From: Cranoglanis bouderius
Lineage: Eukaryota; Chordata; Actinopteri; Siluriformes; Cranoglanididae
Assembly (NCBI GenBank): GCA_023630585.1
Contig: CM042539.1
Location: forward strand, 21,288,255 to 21,352,254
Length of the DNA: 64,000 nucleotides
Direction of reading: 5' to 3'
Within the stretch, counting starts at the first letter, position 1. Every line of letters begins with the position of its first letter. Shown one piece after another: positions 54,890-64,000 of the stretch. The notes under the pieces were generated by a model, which had not been told where the DNA came from, did no database searches, and saw only the letters and a program-made list of their open reading frames with translations. The translations under genes were made by a program, and so were the position numbers.

Positions 54890-57800
54890 ACAGTGCCCTG
54901 CACTAATATTGGCACCCTTGGGAAATATGAGCAAAGAAGGCTGTGAAAAATTGTCTTTATTGTTTAACCTTTTGATCTTTTGTTTAAAAAATTCACAAAA
55001 ATACTCTTCTCTCATGGATATCAAACAATTGCCAACAAAACACAGGTTTATAAAAAAAAAAAATCTTTGTTAAATGTATTTGGCACCCCTATGAATTCAT
55101 ATGAGAAAAATATATTTGAAGCATATTCCCATTGATATTTTACATCTTTGTTAAATATAGGTGTGCAACAATTATTGGCACCCTTTTAGTCAATACTTTG
55201 TGCTACCTCCCTTTGCCAAGATAACAGCTCTGAGTCTTCTCCTATAATGCCTGATGAGGTTGGAGAATACATGGCAAGGGATCTGAGACCATTCCTCCAT
55301 ACAGAATCTCTACAGATCCTTCAAATTTCGAGGTCCACGCTGGTGGACTCTCCTCTTCAGTTCACAGGTTTTCTATGGGTTTCAAGTCAGGGGACTGGGA
55401 TGGCCATGGCAGGACCTTGATTTTGTGGTCAGTAAACCATTTTTGTGTTGATATTGATGTATGTTTTGGATCATTGTCCTGCTGGAAGATCCAACCATGG
55501 CCCATTTTAAGCTTTCTGGCAGAGGCAGTCAGGTTTTCATTTAATATCTGTTGATATTTGATAGAGTCCATGATGCCATGTATCCTAACAAAATGTCCAG
55601 GTCCTCTGGCAGAAAAACAGCCCCAAAACATTAAAGAGCCACCACCATATTTAACCGTGGGCATGAAATACTTTACCATATGGCTACCTCTCTGTGTGCG
55701 CCAAAACCACCTCTGGTGTTTATTGCCAAAAAGCTGTATTTTGGTTTCATTTGACCATAGAACCCGATCCCAATTGAAGTTCCAGTAGTGTCTGGCAAAC
55801 TGAAGACACTTGAGTTTGTTTTTGGATGAGAGTATAGGCTTTTTTCTTGAAACCCTTCCAAACAACTTGTGGTGATGTAGGTGACCGGATTATACAACCC
55901 CAATTCCAAAAAAGTTGGGACTTGTAGGGCTGTGTAAAATGTAAATAAAAACAGAGTCCAATGATTTGCAAATCTCATAAACCCATGTTATTCACAATAG
56001 AACAATAGAACATAGAAAACATATCAAATATTTAAACTGAGTAAATGTACCATTTTAAGAAAAAAATTAAGTACTTTTGAATTTGATGGCCGCAACGTCT
56101 CAAAAAAAAAGTTGGGACGGGGGCAACAAAAGGCTAGAAAAGTAAGTGTTACTAAAAAGAAACAGCTGGAGGTTAATTGGCAACAGGTCAGTAACATGAT
56201 TGGGTATAAAAAGAGTATCTTAGAGAGGCAGAGTCCTTCAGAATTAAAGATGGGCAGAGGTTCACCAATCTGCGAAAAACTGCGTCTACAATTTGTGGAA
56301 CAATTTCAGAATAATGTTCCTCAATGTAAATTTGCGAAGACTATGAATATCTCATTATCTACAGTACATAATATCATCAAAAGATTCCAAGAATCTGTAG
56401 AAATATCTGTGTGCAAGGGACAAGTGTGAAAATCAATATTGCATGCCCGTGATCTTCAGGCCCTCAGACAGCACTGCATTAAAAACTTGATTCTGTAATG
56501 AAAATCACTGCATGGGCTCAGAAACACCTCCAGAACTCATTTTCTGTGAACACAGTTCGCCGTGCCATCCACAAATGCTGCTTAACGCTCTATCATGCAA
56601 AGAAGAAGCCATATGTGAACATGATCCAGAAATGCCACCATGTTCTCTGGGCCAAAGCTCATTTAAAATGGACTGAGGCAAAGTGGAAAACTCTTCTGTG
56701 GTCAGATGAATCAAAAATTTTTATTCTTTTTGGAAACCATGGACTCAGCGTCCTCTAAACTAAAGAAGATTACAGAGGAGAGGGGCCATCCGGCTTATTA
56801 TCAGCGCTCAGTTCAAAAGCCTGCATCTCTGATGGTATGGGGGTGCATTAGTGCCTATGGAATAGGCAACTTGCACATCTGGAAAGGCAACATCAATGCT
56901 GAAAGGTACATACAGGTTTTAGAGCAGCATATGCTTCCATACAAATTCCATCCCGTCTTTACTTCTGAGAGACTCTGCCTCTCTAAGATACTCATTTTAT
57001 ACCCAATCATGTTACTGACCTGTTGCCAATTAACCTAATTAGTTGCAAAATGTTCCTCCAGCTGTTTCTTTTTAGTAACACTTACTTTTCCAGCCTTTTG
57101 TTGCCCCCGTCCCAACGCTTTTGAGACGTGTTGCGGCCATGAAATTCAAAATTACGTTATAAACAATAATAAACATTTGATATGTTTTCTATGTTCGATT
57201 GTGAATAACATATGGGTTTATGAGATTTGCAAATAATTGCATTCTGTTTTTATTTACATTTTACACAGCGCCCCAACTTTTTTGCAATTGGGGTTGTAGT
57301 GTTGGAGACTTTCTGACCCCAAGACTAGCTTCTGCAATTCTCCAGCTGTGATCCTTGGAGATTATTTTTTGGCCACTCGAACCATCCTCTTCACAATGCG
57401 TTGAGACAATATAGACACACATCCAAATCCAGGTTGATTCATAACATTTCTAGCTGAATGGGACTTATTCATTATTGCCCTGATGGTGGAAATGGGCATT
57501 TTCAATGCTTGTGCTATTTTCTTATCGCCACTTCCCATTTTATGGAGCTCGACAACCTTTTGCCACACATCACAGCTACATTCCTTGGTCTTACCCATTG
57601 TTATGAATGACTAAGGGAATTTGGCTTGTGTGTTAAATCATATTTATTCCTGTGGAACAGGAAGTCATGGTTGAACAATTTCCTGTTCATAGTGACCCAG
57701 GTGTACTAAAAAATGTAAAATATCAACGGGAATATGCTTCAAATATATTTTTCTCATATGAATTCATAGGGGTGCCAAATACATTTAACACAGATTTTTT

Positions 57801-57969
57801 TTAAAAATATAAATCTGTGTTTTGTTTGCAATTGTTTGATATCCATGAGAGCAGAGTATTTTTGTGATTTTTTTTAACAAAAGATCAAAAGGTTATACAA
57901 TAATGACAATTTTTCACAGCCTTCTTTGCTCATATTTCCCAAGGGTGCCAATATTAGTGGAGGGCACTG
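54890..57969 (-). mobile_element. outer Tc1-like transposon, split by a nested element
   Basis: TA-flanked ends CAGTGCCCTGCACTAATATT and CCAATATTAGTGGAGGGCACTG, with about 250 bp of inverted similarity. The transposase is on the minus strand: N-terminus MGKTKECSCDVWQKVVELHK at 57598, interrupted at 57296/55893, then WSNETKIQLFG, QDNDPKHTS and SPDLKPIENL down to about 55362. Without the insert it is about 1.68 kb. Stops are present, so the gene was probably dead or dying. Confidence 0.93.
55895..57296 (+). mobile_element. inner Tc1-like element with about 345-bp inverted arms
   Basis: TA-flanked ends CAACCCCAATTCCAAAAAAG and TTTTGCAATTGGGGTTG. Arms of about 345 bp match (55895-56246 and about 56953-57296). 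The + strand holds the N-terminal two thirds of a transposase: HTH (CKFAKTMNISLSTVHNIIK, about 56325-56385), WSDESKIFILFG (first Asp, about 56700) and VWGCISAYGIGNLHIW; the right arm then replaces the rest, so the second Asp and Glu are absent. Non-autonomous. Confidence 0.92.
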
Positions 57970-57971
57970 TA

Positions 57972-58955
57972 TGTCTTCCAGTGTAAATATCAGATCTTCT
58001 CCATTTTTAATCACAGCAAACAAATTAGTTCTTACTTGTTACTGTGGACTTATTTATATTCAGAGATGGAATAATTAGGGGTTAACACAGGTGTTATTTA
58101 CTTATTTGCTTCATTATTAAATAACAATATATTTTGTACACTTCTCCTGGCCACAACCTTCAGAATCTTGAAGGTTGCAATCTGACTAATTCTGCATATG
58201 CATACACTGTAACAAGCAAGAAAAGTCACAGGATTAAAAAAAACAAACAAAAAAAAAACATTAACAGAATCCTGTCTGTAAAGTTATTCAAGAGTTTGGT
58301 GTAAAGCACTTTAGTAACTCCCTTTTAAGATCATACTCATTGTCTTCTTCACACACAATATGAGCATTTTGAATTATTTTTCTGACCAATCAGTTTCCTG
58401 GTTGAAAAGTTGAAAAGTCTTTTTTTTTTCAGTGTTTAATCACACTCTTGTTAGAATTCATTTTATCCTATATGGAAAAATATAGTACCATCTTCTTTGT
58501 CAAATTAAGCTATGGGTCTCTTCCGATATTTGTTTTTCATATGAAATGACGAACCCCTTGACCTTGGAAGGAGGGAGTACCACAGTAGAAGTAGAAATAT
58601 GTAAATTAAAGAATCATGAAAATCCAGTTAAAAAAAATCTGACTATATATACAATGAGACTCATTAATGTGAACCTTAATTCTTCGGGATTCAAATCATA
58701 TAATCATATGATGGATTAAGCTGTCAAGTTTAAATCGCTTATTTATTTCAATTGACACACAAATTTAATGATTTTTTGGGGTTGTTTAATATATAAATGA
58801 GATGAAAGAAAGAAATCCAGAACAAATCCAGAAATTAAGACAAGGCTAGCTATTTAATTTGGCAAAGCATGGAAAATATGAAAGAATTTGTCTGCGCCTG
58901 TTATAGCTCACATGTTCTAGTGGCTGAGCTGAAGTACTGAAGATCATCAAGCGTT
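57972..58955. other. intergenic, no feature seen
   Basis: AT-rich with short A and T runs. No ORF or repeat family was recognised. Confidence 0.5.
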
Positions 58956-58960
58956 CTTTT

Positions 58961-59313
58961 GGAGCCCCTGAAGTGAAAAAAAAAATCACAGAGACGTTCG
59001 CGTGCGCACATGAAAAGTTTCCAGTGTGTGTCTTCCGTTTGCATCATTGCCATCATTCATTTACACATAAAGAAACCGAGAGCATGGATGCGCATGAATT
59101 TATAGAGCTATATTTTAAACTTGGCCTTCAATACAAAGACATTACTTCTGTTCTTGCTTCCTGACATAGGTGTGTAATCACAGAGCGACATGACACAACA
59201 GTTTCCACACCGGAAACTGTTTCTGGTGCTCTCATGAAAAGTTTCTCGTGCACAGGCAAAAGTCTCTGTGATTTTTTTTTGTTGTTTTTTTTGCACAGGT
59301 CACTTCAGGTGCC
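58961..59313. mobile_element. MITE with about 60-bp inverted ends and a transposase N-terminal remnant
   Basis: Left end GGAGCCCCTGAAGTG, right end CACTTCAGGTGCCC; both continue into TCACAGAGAC(G/T)TT and TGAAAAGTTTC in inverse order. The interior on + encodes HEFIELYFKLGLQYKDITSV, which resembles the start of fish integrase-type transposase proteins (a YFKLGL-x-YK-x-I-x3-LA pattern). The family assignment is an inference. Confidence 0.6.
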
Positions 59314-59329
59314 CCGTACACACATGAGT

Positions 59330-59425
59330 ACGAAGTATGGATTTTTACAAACAATTTTACTGAAAGATTCATAAATAAGGCCCATTGGCCTTATAAATAC
59401 ACAACAAGTACAAAGTCTCTGACTG
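59330..59425. repeat. direct repeat R1, copy 1
   Basis: AAGATTCATAAATAAGGCC and AGTCTCTGACTGTA occur here and again at 60120-60215 in the same orientation. The ATTCATAAATAAGGCC part resembles a Harbinger-type end. Confidence 0.65.
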
Positions 59426-59459
59426 TATCCCATCTATTGCTGTGTTCAGGTTCTCAGAA

Positions 59460-60030
59460 GACCCCTCCGAACATGAGGGTATGTGGGTATGTATACAGGA
59501 TTTACAAGCAAATGAGTAAACAATAAGTCAGCGGAAGAGGTGGAGTTGTGTGTTTTCTTGAATTGGTTTGAACTTCATTGTTTTCTTCAATTGGTTCAGC
59601 AATGAAGCTGGTCTGACAGCCAGAACTGTTTCACTCATTTGCTGACTCAACTGGTTCAACTGAAATTATACTTATGTCTGATCATCTATCAAATGAAAAC
59701 AGTTGAAGGCATACATTTATGTTTTGTATTCAGCAAAAACTTTCATCCAAAGTGACATACGAATGAAGTAGAATACAATCTAAGTATTTATTCAGCAGGG
59801 AATGGAAAACGTTTGGTTTACGTTTTGTCATGATAAGTTCTGTTTAGGCATGTTGGGGCATGCCTCAAAGTTTCATTTCTCATTTAGGCTGCCTCAAAGT
59901 TTCGATTTTTGGTCTCAGACTTCACCTAAATTCAAAGGACAATTTCAGAAATTTATAGACACCACAAAAAGTCCAAGCCACAAAGTAATAAGAGAACAGC
60001 TTCTAGATGGCATCATTAATAGCAAATTAG
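59460..60030. repeat. direct duplication R2, copy 1
   Basis: It shares GTAAGTCAGC(G/A)GAAGAGGTGGAG-type, GAAGCTGGTCTGA-type and GCATGCCTCAAAGTTTCATT-type blocks in order with 61840-62290. Divergence is noticeable, with small indels. Confidence 0.7.
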
Positions 60031-60119
60031 CTGTGTTGTGAACAGCCTCGGTAATTTCTTACATGTAATTTGCATTTACCAAGATACACGTGTGAGGACG
60101 GAGTACAAATTTTTAGTTT

Positions 60120-60215
60120 AGTTTGGCATACGCAAAGATTTACATACAACTTCACTGAAAGATTCATAAATAAGGCCTTATAAGTACACAATAGGCACAC
60201 AGTCTCTGACTGTAC
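60120..60215. repeat. direct repeat R1, copy 2
   Basis: Second copy of the 59330 repeat, about 790 bp away. Confidence 0.65.
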
Positions 60216-61830
60216 CATTGTGTTTTTCTTCAAAAAAGCACTCTAAGAGTCTTGGGGTCTTGATGCCAGAAGACTTCATTAGTCAATCAGCAAAGCCGAG
60301 ATGGTTTTGCAGATCAACCGATGGGTTCAGCCTTCGCACACACACACACGCACACACACACATCCCATTAGCACCTATCACTTCGTGAAACATTAAACAC
60401 ATACACCTGGGAAATGCAACTCCACACAGACAGACAGAGGACAGGGAAAAAAATCATAAATGTACTGTCAAAAATTACACATGTTCATGGGACCTTCACG
60501 AAGCCATAAATTACACAACGTGAGGGGGGTCATAAATCAATTTTTGACATAAAGTGTATGTTATAACTACTTACAGTTCTAAAACACTGATCTCATCAGC
60601 CGGGGCTTTCCCCATTTTTCATTTAGTCACACCTTGGCCTCGCGCCACCGTTATTTCCGAAATCCCGAACTTACCCTCCCTTACTTTTTCAAAAAAGATT
60701 ACTTCCCGAAAAGGTTACATACATTCCCGTCGCAGACAGCTCCCAGTATACTGATTAACATTTAGTTACACTCTGAAGCATAAGTTCTGGTGGATAAACT
60801 CATTTCTTTGATTATAACTTGTTGATACTCTTTCATACCTTACACATTAGTTATACATGAGTTGGTTATACATTGATTGATTAAAATATTCCATACCATC
60901 TGTTGTTGTGTACAGGACCCCTCTACCCTGTCAGTCATTGACCAGATATTATTTGAGAGGTTGGTTATTCTCAGCACAGCAGTAACACTGAAGTTGTAGT
61001 GTGTAAGAGTGTGTGTGACACTGGTACTAGATATATTAATGTATTAGGTGTATCCTTGTTGCATAAAAAAGTGAAATGTTTGTTTCAGGCACAATTTATG
61101 TTAATCATTCCTTCATTTTCAATATTGTCTGGTTTTGTCCATGTCGTGGAAAATCACTTTAACTAAAATAAAAATCTTTCATAGTCTAGAGGTTTTAAGA
61201 TGCCAAAAATCAGATTTTATTGGAACACCACAAAGCCGAGATGTCCGCAGATCATCTGACAGTTACATCCAATGCTCATGCTTTTATACAGTACTAAACC
61301 AATTATATCATTCTTCTTCATAACATGGGAGTTTCCCATGTTTTCTTTTAATCCCATTCCTGACGTCTTGCCACAATTTATGTTTCTTTCTTAATATCTT
61401 ATCTACTGTATAATGGTGGCGCAAGTTCGGCCAGTTAAACTCTCAGTTAGAGTTTGATTTTTAGGCCTTTTTGGTTAATAAATTGATTACTTTCTTATAT
61501 CTTATATATTGTTCACACATGATTGGATCTTATTCTTGATTGCTTAACCTATACCAATTGATTTCTTTAGTATATACCATACGCTTAAAAATATACCATA
61601 TCCACAATCGTTTTATTTTTTTATTTTTTTATTATTGTTAATATTATTCTCAAACAAGATGAATAAATATCAAGAGCAGAAGAAGAAAGAAGAAGAAAAG
61701 GTAAAAAGAGGATGTCTTAAAGAAATAAACGGGTGAAAATAAAATGTTGAAATCATCTCTTTACTTTTAATGGAAAAATATATCTGTTTATTCAGATGCA
61801 AAGCAGTCTTCATTTGGACTGGTTAGAAGA
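60216..61830. other. intergenic, no gene seen
   Basis: A short CA tract at about 60336-60362 and a locally GC-richer patch at 60595-60690 are the only features. No coding signal was recognised. Confidence 0.5.
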
Positions 61831-61839
61831 TGGAAGATG

Positions 61840-62290
61840 AGGGTATGTCAGCAGGCTGCACAAGCAAATGAGGAAGCAGTAAGTCAGCAGAAGAGGTGGA
61901 GCTGTGTCTTTTAAATTGGTTTGAATATCATTCTTTCCTTCGATTGTTTCGTTCAGCTGGTCTGAAAGCCGGATCTGATTCATTCATTTGGTGAGTACAT
62001 ACTTCAATTGGTTCAGCTGATATTTTACTTAATATATAGTATGAGTATTTAGTTAGTAGGACACTGATAATCTAATCAGGTTTTGGATTAAATTTGGGCA
62101 TGATCATTTCTGCTCGGATTTCTTTTTAGGCATGTTTGGACATGCCTCAAAGTTTCATTTCTCATTCGGCTGACTCAGAGATTTCTGGTCTCAGACGTCA
62201 ATTCAAATTCACCAAATTTTAGACATTTAAAGACAATACAGTAATGTCCAAGTCACCAGGTACTAAGTGAACAGTTCCAGGATGACTGAA
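61840..62290. repeat. direct duplication R2, copy 2
   Basis: Second copy of the 59460 segment, same orientation, about 2.4 kb away. Confidence 0.7.
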
Positions 62291-62920
62291 AAAGGGCTTA
62301 TTTGATCCTTCTGGTGCAACATTGTTGAAATTGCAGCGCACATCTCCATGATTGTCTTGATCCTCGTTGTATGCTTGCTACTTTAACTGATTATGTCCTG
62401 TTTGTTCTGAGTCTGTACTCATAGCAAGTTTATTTAAGCATGTTGTACTGAAGAAAGGAACAAGGATTCTGTTATTTAATTAATTATTTTAGGTATTTAT
62501 TTATTTTTGTCGTTGTTGTTGTTATTGTTTTATTTGGCATGCCAAGCTGGGCTATTTGAAGGCATGGGTGCTTGGTAGCAAGTGCCATCCTTAAGGGATC
62601 GCTGCCTTTATATATCTGCCTTTGAGCTTCTGATAATTTGCTAAAGTTTAATGTTTATCTCTAAGACTCCAACTTTATGTAAAATGTGATTTATGTACTG
62701 CGAATACCTTCTGTCAATTCACTGAGATTGACTCAGACCTGAAATCCTGAGTGCATTATATTTCTTATTCTTCATGACACATTTATACTTAATGATGTCT
62801 CTGACCATGTTGTTTTTCTTATTCTTTGTATCATGGTGCAGTGGTTCTCTGTAACAGAAAACACCAAGGTCAGAGGCGATAACACTCTACAGCTCAGCCT
62901 GGCGTAGGCCTCCTTCCTTT
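62291..62920. other. intergenic, no feature seen
   Basis: AT-rich, with a GTT/GTTGTT tract near 62508-62530. Its right part may be the 3' UTR of the LINE that follows. Confidence 0.4.
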
Positions 62921-63041
62921 TTTTTTTATTTTTTATTTTTATTGATTTTTAAACAGAAAGTTTACACATCTTACAACTCAGTTATACTTGAAAAAAAATA
63001 AATAAAAAGGAAAGGATACTTACATAGAAGGGGATATACAA

Positions 63042-64000
63042 TTATATGCAATAAGAGTCCCAAATTGCAGAATCTTTAAATACTGATGCAGTAGTTTTCA
63101 GCGTTTTCAGTTCTTTTAAAATGTCCTTATAAACCATATCACTAGAGATGAAAATCTGACTAATAGTCATTTTAGCTCTGGTTTTCCACAGTTTTGACTT
63201 AGTCAAACATATAATGAACCAAATGAAATCATGCTCGGTTTTAGTACATTTTCCTTTAAGGATACCATAAAAAACTGAATTCATACTGATTTCTTCATTA
63301 AAGCCGATACTTTTTAATTTATTCCACGTTTCTCTCGAACGATAGCATTCAAGGAGGAAATGTTCAAGTGTTTCAACTTCATCACATTCAGGCATAGGAC
63401 ACTTACTTGTTTTGACATAACAACTCCATTTAACCACCGCTCTCACTGGTAGTCTTCTTACAGCAATTAACAATGCTGTGTCTCTAAGATGTTCAGACAG
63501 AGTTTTATTTTGTAGATTTTTTAAACATTCTGTATTTTGAGTTTCCTCCAAATTCCTAAAGGCCACAGGGTTACCATGAACTTGATCAACAACTGACAGG
63601 TATATTTTTTTGTTTGAGTCCCCAACCCAATCGATATTCAAATCCTTGTATTTGTTTGTGAAAAAGAGAACATCAATTTATAATATGGTACAGTTTTTCT
63701 ATTACGTCCTCTTTTTGATTTCCAATTAGAGATGTCTCCTATCCATTCAACTTGTCTAGCAATACCGTTCGCAATGATTTTACACGCCGCTATTTTGGTT
63801 TTTAATGACATGTCGATAGCTCCGAGGCCTCCGAGTTCTCTTCTTTTAAAAAGTAATTCTCGTTTTGTGACTTCTCTAGTTGTGTCCTGTGGCCTCCTTC
63901 CCACTCCTACCCTTTCCCCTCCCCCTTCTTTCCTTCTCTCTACTTCAGCTAATCTTCTCCAATGTGTTGTCAGAAACATCTTTGCTGGATTTCCCTTGAA
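63042..64000 (-). mobile_element. non-LTR retrotransposon, C-terminal end of ORF2
   Basis: Read right to left, two overlapping ORFs (63979-63638 and 63641-63042) give the region after the reverse transcriptase domain: FKRRELGGLGAIDMSLKTKI, then LPVRAVVKWSCYVK and C-x4-C-x7-H-x4-C (CPMPECDEVETLEHFLLEC), the zinc-knuckle-like motif that closes many LINE ORF2 proteins. One frameshift near 63640 separates the halves. The catalytic part lies beyond the right edge. The clade is undetermined, L1/Tx1-like by feel. Confidence 0.8.

Overview
This is vertebrate nuclear DNA, almost certainly from a teleost fish. It has long AT-rich introns with GT-AG junctions, dense CA/GT and ATT microsatellites, tRNA-derived SINEs, and many Tc1/mariner elements with about 200-350 bp inverted ends of the kind common in ray-finned fish. 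A catfish-like or other ostariophysan genome would fit the repeats, but the species cannot be fixed from sequence alone.

Three host genes account for the conserved coding sequence. (1) About 1-6.75 kb, + strand: the 3' part of a gene for a U1-type (matrin-like) C2H2 zinc-finger protein with a Gly/Met/Pro-rich low-complexity region; I do not recognise its name. (2) 7.97-10.1 kb, - strand: an RBM12B-type protein with four RRMs, one coding exon and one 5' UTR exon. (3) 10.3-52.6 kb, + strand: complete TMEM67 (meckelin), 28 coding exons assembled by hand with all phases agreeing, predicted 985 residues. RBM12B and TMEM67 are head to head across a CpG-rich gap of about 250 bp, the same pairing as on human chromosome 8q22. 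The zinc-finger gene and rbm12b converge tail to tail.

Introns and the 52.6-64 kb intergenic tail hold layered mobile DNA: at least nine Tc1/mariner copies or relics (one with a nearly complete transposase ORF, one nested inside another), four copies of a roughly 530 bp Tc1-type MITE, PIF/Harbinger relics, a hAT-like MITE, an LTR solo insertion inside a Tc1 element with a 4-bp target duplication, a second probable solo LTR, five tRNA-type SINE or SINE-like copies, a MITE carrying a transposase N-terminus, and the C-terminal end of a LINE reverse transcriptase at the right edge.

I saw no CRISPR array, no bacterial-type operon and no clearly new system. The most interesting observations are nested or rearranged transposons, a transposon end 23 bp from a splice acceptor, (TG)n tracts abutting acceptors, a GC-AG intron in tmem67 and a possible unassigned exon-like segment in a tmem67 intron.
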